A stretch of DNA of 26,955 nt from CAZOAR01 sp964577985 (GTDB taxonomy: Bacteria > Gemmatimonadota > CAZMKB01 > CAZNLH01), in NCBI GenBank assembly GCA_964577985.1, contig CAZOAR010000037.1, positions 1 to 26,955 of the forward strand. The letters run 5' to 3'. The translations under genes were made by a program, and so were the position numbers. Within the stretch, counting starts at the first letter, position 1; every line of letters begins with the position of its first letter. Below, piece by piece: positions 16,193-22,756 of the stretch. Under the pieces are notes generated by a model, which saw only the letters and a program-made list of their open reading frames with translations, had not been told where the DNA came from and did not search any database.

Positions 16193-17800
16193 ATGAAGGT
16201 CGACAATCTGACGTTTCCCATGTCCCGGGCCATCAGGAAGGCCTACGACAACGGACAGGAGGATGAAACGCTCGAACCGCTTGTACTGGAGGAGGATAGT
16301 ATGGCGGTCGGGAGGATGAAGAAGGGGGACCACGTAATATTCTATGATATCCGGGGTGAACGTGAAATCCAGTTGACGCGCGTGTTTACCGAGGCCGGTT
16401 TCAAAGAGTTCGAACGAGGAGAGGACTTCGTACTGCCCTTTGTGACCATGGTGGAATATGACAAGGATCTGCCCGTACAGGTTGCCTTTCCTCCCATAGA
16501 AGAACTGAGGGACTCCCTCTGCGATGTTCTCGACAAACAGAAGATAAGGTTCATGAAGATCGTGGAATCGGAGAAAGCGGTCCACATGACCTACTACCTG
16601 AACGGCAAGATCAAGGAGAAGTTCGCGAACGAGGAGAGGCTGATCATCCCTTCGCCCAAAGGCGTGAGAGACTTCGATGAGAAGCCGGAGATGAATGCCC
16701 ATCTCGTTGCGGATGCCATAATAGAGAATCTGAACGAAGGTTCCCACCCGGTCATAATGGCGAATTTTGCTAATACCGATGTGGTCGGGCACATAGAAGA
16801 TGAAGGAGCGGTCCTCAAGGCAGTGGAAACGGTGGATCGAGAGGCGGGAAGGGTCATCGAGTGCGCCAGGGGTATGGGAGCCCATGTCGTCATTACAGCT
16901 GACCATGGGACTGTGGAGAAGTGGTTTTATCCGGAAGGGGCCATTGATACCGGGCACACAGACAGCCCGGTTCCCTTCATCTGGATTCCCGCGGGGGCCG
17001 ATACCGCGACCGATTACAGGGGAACACTCAGGGAGGAAGGCTCACTGAACGATGTGACGCCTACGATCCTGGATCTCCTCGGCATCGACAAGCCTGAGGT
17101 GATGACGGGTACGAGCCTGATAAGAGATGTGGATGCCCGGACCACGGGCCGGCCGCTCCTCCTTCTCATCCTGGACGGATGGGGGTACCGGGAGGAGAAG
17201 CGCGGCAACCTCATCCGCAAGGCAGAGACACCGGTGATGGACAGGCTGATGTCTGCGATGCCGATGTCACTGCTGGCCGCGTCGGGAGAGGCTGTAGGGC
17301 TGCCGGTGGGAACGGTCGGGAACTCCGAGGCTGGCCACCTCCATATAGGATCGGGTCGCACGGTCGATTCCGACAGGCTCAGGATAGAGCGGGCGATGGA
17401 TGATGGTTCGTTCTACGAGAACCGCGTCTTCATCGATGCGATGGCAAAGGCGAAAGAAAAGGGAGTCGCCCTGCACCTCCTCGGGATCGTATCTTTTTAC
17501 AGCTCACACGGTTCTATCAAGTACCTCTTTTCTCTTATGGAACTGGCGCGCAGAACGGGCCTCGAGGAGGTCTATGTTCATTGTCTTCTCGGAAGGAGAG
17601 GTGAACGGCCTGAGAGCGGTTCCAGATATGTCGGGGATATCGAGAAGGAGGCGTCGAGACTTGGCGTCGGACAGGTGGTTTCGGTGATAGGCAGATACTG
17701 GGCGCTGGACCGGGAAGAGCACTGGGACAGGGTCGAGAAGACATACAGGCTGCTGGTGCACGGAGAGGCGGAAGGGGTGGCCGCACCAACAAGGGTGTGA
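16193..17800 (+). CDS. Circularly permuted 2,3-bisphosphoglycerate-independent phosphoglycerate mutase-like protein
   Basis: One intact 535-residue ORF carrying iPGM landmarks in swapped order. First block (1-310) is the usual second half: R54 and R57 (DIRGER), K128 (SEKAVHM), D196 and H200 (NFANTDVVGH), D237 and H238 (TADHGT), H255 (GHTDSPVPF), ending MTGTSLI. A 9-residue linker (311-319) joins it to the usual N-terminus: D328 (ILDGWG), phospho-serine S378 (GNSEAGH), H439, and R501 and R507 (GRYWALDR), ending YRLLVHGEA. The native enzyme converts 3- to 2-phosphoglycerate with two Mn ions through a phospho-Ser. All seven expected metal ligands are present. The SDGGVHSH loop reads SFYSSHGS, and DGRD reads GRRG (G470 in place of the catalytic Asp). 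ATG is supported by GAAGGAGG. The bidirectional terminator follows at 17854. Confidence 0.9.
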   Translation: MKVDNLTFPMSRAIRKAYDNGQEDETLEPLVLEEDSMAVGRMKKGDHVIFYDIRGEREIQLTRVFTEAGFKEFERGEDFVLPFVTMVEYDKDLPVQVAFPPIEELRDSLCDVLDKQKIRFMKIVESEKAVHMTYYLNGKIKEKFANEERLIIPSPKGVRDFDEKPEMNAHLVADAIIENLNEGSHPVIMANFANTDVVGHIEDEGAVLKAVETVDREAGRVIECARGMGAHVVITADHGTVEKWFYPEGAIDTGHTDSPVPFIWIPAGADTATDYRGTLREEGSLNDVTPTILDLLGIDKPEVMTGTSLIRDVDARTTGRPLLLLILDGWGYREEKRGNLIRKAETPVMDRLMSAMPMSLLAASGEAVGLPVGTVGNSEAGHLHIGSGRTVDSDRLRIERAMDDGSFYENRVFIDAMAKAKEKGVALHLLGIVSFYSSHGSIKYLFSLMELARRTGLEEVYVHCLLGRRGERPESGSRYVGDIEKEASRLGVGQVVSVIGRYWALDREEHWDRVEKTYRLLVHGEAEGVAAPTRV

Positions 17801-17853
17801 CAGTACCGGGCGACGGTCCACTGTTGTCTGTCGAGACGGCAAACATGATAAAA

Positions 17854-17886
17854 AGAGGCCCCCCGTTCTCCTCCTGGAGGGCCTCT
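17854..17886. terminator. Bidirectional intrinsic terminator between convergent genes
   Basis: AGAGGCCC (17854-17861) pairs perfectly with GGGCCTCT (17879-17886). Read on the minus strand the stem is followed by TTTTTATC, a strong terminator for the cytochrome gene. On the plus strand it is followed by CTTCATT, so it can also end the mutase transcript, though less ideally. Confidence 0.8.
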
Positions 17887-17946
17887 CTTCATTACACTCT
17901 TTCCTTTGCATCGGATGCTGCTTTTCCGCACCTCGATCATTTGATA

Positions 17947-19869
17947 CTATTTCACGACCACCATCTTTCTTGTGGACGAAAAGTCCCCTGCTTCGAGGCG
18001 ATAGAGGTAGATACCCGATGAGACCTTCTCTCCCAGTTCCGTTTTCCCGTTCCACTGGATCGCGTACTGCCCGGGATCAATCTCACCGGAGTATAGTGTC
18101 ATTACCAGGGCGCCTCTCAGGCTGTAGACACGCAGGCTAGCCTGGACAGCGGCCTCCTGATCCCTGCCAGGGATCGTGAACCGGATGGTAGTAGACGGGT
18201 TGAACGGGTTAGGATAGTTCTGCGATAGCGCGTACGCTTTGGGCAATGTACTGCCGCTCTGTCCGCTATCCCCGATCCCGACGGTGGCCCACCAGATCCC
18301 CGTTGGTCCGTAGTAGTACATGAGTGTGTCGGCGAGGGCGACATCGGATGCCTCCGACCAGTCGGACAACGTCGCGTCCGTGATACCGAAATCGACCACA
18401 TTCCCGGCGGACGGGTTCCGGTGGCAGGAGATCGCGCAGGAACTCGGTTCTCCGCCTTCCGCCTGCGTCTCGATAGTCATCTCCGGCTCAATCGGGTGAA
18501 AAGTGTGAGAATGGATGTCATAGTTGATGGCTGATTTGGCCACCTTCGGATTGTGGCACTTGGAGCACCGACTCGCTCCACCCGTGTCGTTATTGTTCTC
18601 CGGGTCGTAGCTATGATGTGTGTGGGCGGATACGACCGTGGCGATCGTGTCGAGGTTAGCGGCATAATTCTCGATCATTCCTGGCGTGAGCCCCTCGAAC
18701 TCGCCGTGTGTCGAGTGACAGGCCAGACACAACGTGTTGTTGTCATTCTCCGTCGCGATGTTAAATGTGTCCGGATCCTCAACCTCGATAATCTCTGTCA
18801 CGATGTCATGGGCATTTGCCGATCCGTGCGGATCGTGGCACTCCCAGCAGCGCACTTCGTGGTACGCGAAGGTCGGTTTCACGCTCTGATAGAAGTCGAG
18901 AAACTGCTGGTGGTGGCTCTTCGACTGCACGTCATCCGGCCAGAAATTCCCGGGATTGTCGTCGGGATTAACGAAAACGAAAAACGCACCCAGACTATCC
19001 TCCGGCGTGAAGGTGCCATCGGTCGAGTTCCACGGATAGCCGAATGAGCCAGGTCCGAGAGATTCTATGCTCGCTCCCCTGCTGTGACAACGCCCGCAGA
19101 TCTCGTTGGCACGGGCGGTATCCTCGATGTCACCAGGGTTGAGCTGATGTCCGGGGCCTGCACCCCCCTCGTACTCACCATGGCACGCCTCGCACCCAAC
19201 GCCCAGTTCCGCTTCTGTCGCGGTATAGGCACTATCACCCGTGGCGTTCCAGCCTGGCACGACACCGGTGTTGTGACACCCATCGCAACGTCTCTCGGTT
19301 GCGTCCGCTTTGTCGAAATCATCTTCGAGCGTGAGCGAATCCGTATAGAGCGGGTTATTACTCGCGTCATACCAGTCTGAACCGTGGTAGACCACCCAGT
19401 CTGATGTGGCCATGTTGTACTGAAGCGGGAGTACGTAGTAACTGTCGCCAATGCGCGTGTGATAGCGCTGTTTCCATCCATTCCCGCCATGTGTACGGTT
19501 GACCTTGTAGGTGATGTTTCCGATTGTCACCCGGTACCCGCTCTCCATGTCTGTTCCCAGCCCGGGATCAGATGGATCGTAGCTCAAAACGGGGGCCGGA
19601 TTGTATTGCGAAAAATCTGGATCCGACTGCAGGTCCAGTCCCGCCTGGAAAGCCGCGTCAGTGATGACACCCGGGAGTGTGTCTGGATCGGCGAACGCGA
19701 GGTGGTGATAGGTCTCCCGCCAGGAAGTCTTGTCGGGGGCTATAGCCCCATTGTGGCAACTCAGGCAAAATTCTGAGCCCTGAAACTGCGCAGAGAGGTT
19801 GCCTGCCGGCGTAAGGGCGAGGGCCGCAACAATGGAAACAAACGTCAGAGCAGACAGAACAGATCTCAT
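17947..19869 (-). CDS. Secreted octaheme cytochrome c with C-terminal sorting domain
   Basis: A 640-residue exported multiheme cytochrome. The N-terminal signal peptide is M-R-S-V-L then a hydrophobic core to about residue 28 (LSAQ). Seven CxxCH sites bind c-type heme: C35, C195, C226, C258, C341, C381, C435. An eighth, C478-A-I-S-C-H483, has the rarer CxxxCH spacing. Many distal histidines lie between them. The C-terminal ~95 residues (545-640) form a FlgD-like/T9SS-type sorting domain (ALSQNYPNPFNPSTTI near 547-562; SSGIYLYRLEAG near 618). The start is ATG at 19867-19869, preceded by AGGAGAG; the frame runs 28 codons further upstream but that part lacks a site. Such proteins move electrons across the periplasm/outer surface or reduce N/S oxyanions. 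It resembles c554/OTR-like octahemes only in heme count. Role unknown. Confidence 0.92.
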   Translation of the reverse strand: MRSVLSALTFVSIVAALALTPAGNLSAQFQGSEFCLSCHNGAIAPDKTSWRETYHHLAFADPDTLPGVITDAAFQAGLDLQSDPDFSQYNPAPVLSYDPSDPGLGTDMESGYRVTIGNITYKVNRTHGGNGWKQRYHTRIGDSYYVLPLQYNMATSDWVVYHGSDWYDASNNPLYTDSLTLEDDFDKADATERRCDGCHNTGVVPGWNATGDSAYTATEAELGVGCEACHGEYEGGAGPGHQLNPGDIEDTARANEICGRCHSRGASIESLGPGSFGYPWNSTDGTFTPEDSLGAFFVFVNPDDNPGNFWPDDVQSKSHHQQFLDFYQSVKPTFAYHEVRCWECHDPHGSANAHDIVTEIIEVEDPDTFNIATENDNNTLCLACHSTHGEFEGLTPGMIENYAANLDTIATVVSAHTHHSYDPENNNDTGGASRCSKCHNPKVAKSAINYDIHSHTFHPIEPEMTIETQAEGGEPSSCAISCHRNPSAGNVVDFGITDATLSDWSEASDVALADTLMYYYGPTGIWWATVGIGDSGQSGSTLPKAYALSQNYPNPFNPSTTIRFTIPGRDQEAAVQASLRVYSLRGALVMTLYSGEIDPGQYAIQWNGKTELGEKVSSGIYLYRLEAGDFSSTRKMVVVK

Positions 19870-20051
19870 CTGGCTCTCCTTTCTGAAGAGGGTAGATACG
19901 TGTCCGGACCATTTCTTTGGCAGTTCGAACGAATGGCCGGGGGAACTATCCATCGGATCCTTCTCCCGGGCACTGTTACCGGGAAGAACATCCGAGGCTA
20001 AAACCTTCCTGAGGGGAGAAAAGGTATAGAAAAAGAGAGGGGGGGTATCGC

Positions 20052-20237
20052 TCAGTTACAGGTATATTGCGCTTTCAGGGCGGCAACGCAAGCAATATTT
20101 GTTCCACAAAATGAGGCGTTCTCTTGATTGAGACACGAATCGGCGGTCCGTTTCCAGAAACTCAGCAGGGAAGCGGCAGTGGAGCCGTAATCTCCGGCGA
20201 GGCAGGCAAATGAGGCGAGACGGTGGGGTGATTCCAT
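20052..20237 (-). CDS. Possible small Cys-rich protein (61 residues), unrecognised
   Basis: I do not recognise it. The frame encodes 61 residues with five cysteines (C12, C35, C44, C50, C60) arranged C-x22-C-x8-C-x5-C-x9-C and a tail FCGTNIACVAALKAQYTC. Its codons favour G/C at third positions like the neighbours, and composition is protein-like rather than random. Against it: no Shine-Dalgarno precedes the ATG (upstream is CACTTTTTGCATT) and an in-frame TAG lies about 10 codons upstream. It could be a remnant of a larger gene. It lies between the cytochrome and the CvpA-like gene. Confidence 0.3.
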   Translation of the reverse strand: MESPHRLASFACLAGDYGSTAASLLSFWKRTADSCLNQENASFCGTNIACVAALKAQYTCN

Positions 20238-20261
20238 AATGCAAAAAGTGATGTGATCGGG

Positions 20262-20289
20262 GAATTTCTACAGCGTTATGGGGAAATTC
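20262..20289. repeat. Inverted repeat in the intergenic region
   Basis: GAATTTC (20262-20268) and GAAATTC (20283-20289) form a perfect 7-bp dyad with a 14-base centre. It lies just upstream of the possible small minus-strand ORF, so it could be an operator. No U-run follows on either strand. Confidence 0.35.
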
Positions 20290-20370
20290 TCCCAGCACGC
20301 TGGACGGGCGCGACAGGTCAATTGTTCCGTCGGCCTCCGGCCGTTAGTGGTTGCTTCATGGCCTGTTTTA

Positions 20371-20399
20371 TTGACTTAGGCATCCCGCATCCGTATTAT
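20371..20399 (+). promoter_or_regulatory. Sigma70 promoter of the CvpA-like gene
   Basis: TTGACT (20371-20376) and TATTAT (20394-20399) are 17 bases apart, each a 5/6 match to consensus. Transcription would begin near 20406, giving a leader of about 134 bases if translation starts at 20540, or 68 if at 20474. Confidence 0.6.
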
Positions 20400-20539
20400 T
20401 TCTAAAAGGCTTCTTCCGGGCCACCATCGAGATCGGAAGGAGAACCACCGGGATCAACGTTCGGGCATGTCTCTTGCTCAAAAAAAGATTGCCGCGGGGC
20501 GCCTCGCGCGGTGTCCCGGGCAGGATCCTTAATCTTGAG

Positions 20540-21139
20540 ATGCAATTGGCTGCCATAGACTACATCTTTGTCTCCGTGATCGCCCTGCCGTTTGTGTATG
20601 GCCTCTTCAGGGGAGTCGTCAGGATGGTCATCTCTTCGCTCTCCCTCTTCTTCGGGGTTATCTTTGCCAGACAGTACGCTCCACCTCTTGCCGGTTCTCT
20701 GGAGGAGTTGTTCGGGAACAATACGGGGGTGCAGATAATCGCGTACCTGGTCTGCTTCGCGGCGGTTGTCTTCATTTTTTCCATGATCGGAAGAGTGGTC
20801 CGCAAAGGAATCTCTGGCGCTAATCTGGGCTGCATCGACAGATTACTCGGCGCTCTTTTCGGATGTGGGTTCGGTCTCGCCCTCTCGTTCGTGATGATCT
20901 TCTCCATCTTCAGTTATCTTCCAGGGCCGGACAACTATCTCGGAGAGTCGAGACTCGCGCCTGGCATAGTCCGTACCGGGACGTACTTCCTCCTGCTTAT
21001 CCCGCCCTGGATGGAGGAAAACATCCAGGAGGAATACGACAGATTGAAGAATATCCTCGACAAGAACGCGAAAGAGAAGGTCGTCGCGCTGTCAGGAACT
21101 CACAAGAAGGAGAGGGGCTCTCCCAGCGACCTGGCATAG
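20540..21139 (+). CDS. CvpA-family membrane protein
   Basis: A 199-residue membrane protein with the four-helix layout of the CvpA/colicin V production family. DYIFVSVIALPFVYGLFRGVVRMV at the N-terminus is diagnostic: Asp, small helix, then G-x-x-R-G. Helices follow at about 30-50, 75-95 and 115-135, then a charged C-terminal tail (EEYDRLKNILDKNAKEKV). In E. coli cvpA affects colicin V secretion and biofilm formation, but the molecular role is unknown. The ATG at 20540 begins the conserved domain but lacks a strong ribosome site. A TTG at 20474 would add 22 basic residues and is the alternative. The last 40 bases overlap the 3' end of the convergent aldolase gene. Confidence 0.82.
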   Translation: MQLAAIDYIFVSVIALPFVYGLFRGVVRMVISSLSLFFGVIFARQYAPPLAGSLEELFGNNTGVQIIAYLVCFAAVVFIFSMIGRVVRKGISGANLGCIDRLLGALFGCGFGLALSFVMIFSIFSYLPGPDNYLGESRLAPGIVRTGTYFLLLIPPWMEENIQEEYDRLKNILDKNAKEKVVALSGTHKKERGSPSDLA

Positions 21140-21705
21140 AGAGCCATTTTTGCGGTGTCCTCCACGACCTCCGCGAAATAGAGCGCCTCGTAAATATCTT
21201 TCCCGACCGTAACGACACCGTGATTCTGGAGCAACAGCGCCTTGATCGGCATCCTGGAGAAGCCTCCCAGGACCAGCGAACAGAGTTCATCCGAGCCAGG
21301 AGGAGCGAATCCAACGACTGGGACTCTCTTCAGGGTCTTGTATGCGGTGGCTGAGACCAGCTCTACTTCTTTTCCTGTTATTGCGAACGCAGTGGCGGCT
21401 GGTGAGTGGGAATGTACTACGCTGCCTATCCCATCGAGCAGCTTGTAGAGGCCACAATGCCATTTCGTCTCTTTGGACGGGCGCATATCTCCGTCGACGA
21501 CGTTCTGATCGAGGTCTACGGCAATGATGTTCGAGTCCGAGGCGTCGGCCCACGCGGTGCCACTCGCGTTTATGCAGATGATATCGCTCCCCTCTATCTT
21601 GAGGCTGATGTTTCCGCCAGTCCCGGCGGTCAGCCCTCTCTGATAGCCCCGATGTGATATCTTTATCAACTCGGCTTTCGCCGCGGCCAGTGTTTTCTCG
21701 TTCAT
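21100..21705 (-). CDS. Class II aldolase (fuculose-1-phosphate aldolase family)
   Basis: A 201-residue zinc aldolase of the AraD/FucA/adducin-head family. Zn ligands are H98 and H100 (VVHSHSP) and H162 (LLLQNHGVV). The catalytic Glu is E79 (PSKETKWH). A GTGGNISLK phosphate-binding turn sits at 28-36 and a conserved SGT at 48-50. Members cleave ketose-1-phosphates (fuculose-1-P, rhamnulose-1-P, ribulose-1-P) to dihydroxyacetone phosphate plus an aldehyde, or epimerise ribulose-5-P. The length is slightly shorter than FucA (215). ATG 21705 is preceded by AGGAG. It is the last gene of the five-gene operon, 13 bases after the dehydrogenase, and ends inside the convergent cvpA-like gene. The acceptor ketose is inferred to be the product of the kinase. 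Confidence 0.9.
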   Translation of the reverse strand: MNEKTLAAAKAELIKISHRGYQRGLTAGTGGNISLKIEGSDIICINASGTAWADASDSNIIAVDLDQNVVDGDMRPSKETKWHCGLYKLLDGIGSVVHSHSPAATAFAITGKEVELVSATAYKTLKRVPVVGFAPPGSDELCSLVLGGFSRMPIKALLLQNHGVVTVGKDIYEALYFAEVVEDTAKMALYARSLGEPLSFL

Positions 21706-21718
21706 TACTTCTTCTCCT

Positions 21719-22756
21719 TTATCTTAGATCTATGACGTGTTTCAGTCCCACAAAGTTCTCTTTCATTTCCAGGCCTGCACAGATAGACTCGACAGGGAAG
21801 TGGTGAGTGATCAAGGGCCGGGCGTTGAATTGCCCGTCCGACATCAACTCAACCGCTTTTCGCATATCTCTCGCCGAATGTCCCGATGACCCGAGTACCT
21901 GATACTCTCCATAATGGATTGCAGCGAGGTCAAAAGGAAGTTCCGTGCCCGGCGGGTATCCGGCAAAGAGAAGCAGCCTCCCTCCTTTCCGGAGGCTGGC
22001 TATGGCCTCCGATACAGCGCCTGGCGCATTGGCAGCGAGGATGGCAACATCCATGCCATCGCCCCCGGACTTTTCCTCTGCCCACTGAACAGGGTCATCG
22101 CTCGATGTTACATTGAGGGTCCCGGCGGCCCCAAACTCATCTCCAACCGACAGGCGATCATCACGCGTCCCGCTGAGGAAAACCTGTTCTGCACCGTGGA
22201 AACTGGCGAGCTGCAGGTGCGTCAGCCCTATGGGTCCATCTCCTATGACCCATACCCGTTCGCCTTCACGAATTGACAGCTTCTTCGCTCCGTTTATGCA
22301 GGCTGCCAGCGGCTCTGCATAGCACGCCAGGTCGAAATCGAGATCTTCGGGAATCGGTATTACATTGCCCATCTCGATCGCCTTCGCGGGGATCCGGACA
22401 TACTCCGCGAATCCCCCGTCGTACTGGTATCCGATCGTCGGACGGGTGAGGCAGATGTTTTCTCTCTCCGTGCGGCAGCAGTAACACGTACCGCAGGGAA
22501 TTATCGGTTCCACGGTCACCCTCATTCCGTTCGAGAGTCCGGTCACATCAGATCCGGTCTCGACTATGGTCCCGGAGAATTCGTGACCCAGTGTGACGGG
22601 AGGGGCGACCTCTTTCCTCCCGCGGAAAATCCTGAGGTCTGTCCCGCAGATTCCCGCTCTCTGCACCTCCAGAATGATCTCATCGCGACCGCATTCTGGC
22701 GAGGGAACCTCCGCTATCTCGATCATGTCCGGGCCTGTAAACCTTGCGGCCTTCAT
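21719..22756 (-). CDS. Zinc-dependent polyol/alcohol dehydrogenase (MDR family)
   Basis: A 345-residue zinc MDR enzyme of the sorbitol/threonine dehydrogenase branch. Catalytic zinc: C37 (GICGTD) and H58-E59 (GHE). Structural zinc: C88, C91, C94, C102. Rossmann motif VWVIGDGPIGLTHLQLA begins near residue 167. It oxidises a polyol or sugar to the ketose using NAD(P)+. Start ATG at 22756 overlaps the kinase stop by four bases (ATGA at 22753-22756), so translation is coupled to the kinase. Compared with the dehydrogenase at 1664 it has the same zinc architecture but a distinct sequence, so the two are not recent duplicates. Operon context (kinase upstream, class II aldolase downstream) makes a ketose product likely. 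Confidence 0.92.
   Translation of the reverse strand: MKAARFTGPDMIEIAEVPSPECGRDEIILEVQRAGICGTDLRIFRGRKEVAPPVTLGHEFSGTIVETGSDVTGLSNGMRVTVEPIIPCGTCYCCRTERENICLTRPTIGYQYDGGFAEYVRIPAKAIEMGNVIPIPEDLDFDLACYAEPLAACINGAKKLSIREGERVWVIGDGPIGLTHLQLASFHGAEQVFLSGTRDDRLSVGDEFGAAGTLNVTSSDDPVQWAEEKSGGDGMDVAILAANAPGAVSEAIASLRKGGRLLLFAGYPPGTELPFDLAAIHYGEYQVLGSSGHSARDMRKAVELMSDGQFNARPLITHHFPVESICAGLEMKENFVGLKHVIDLR

Larger units (their letters stand above)
19870..20539. other. 670-base intergenic stretch between divergent cytochrome and CvpA-like gene
   Basis: No conserved gene found. It contains, in order: the cytochrome leader; a 6-bp dyad TCCCGG (19964-19969) / CCGGGA (19979-19984) around a 9-base loop; a possible small minus-strand ORF (20052-20237); a 7-bp inverted repeat (20262-20289); and a sigma70 promoter (20371-20399). 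No convincing promoter for the cytochrome was seen on the minus strand. Confidence 0.6.

Noticed and set aside
16193..17800. Two separate genes or an iPGM fused to an unrelated phosphatase
   Set aside because: Each landmark of a single iPGM occurs once, the two halves complement each other without duplication, and there is one start with a strong ribosome site and one stop; no frameshift is needed.
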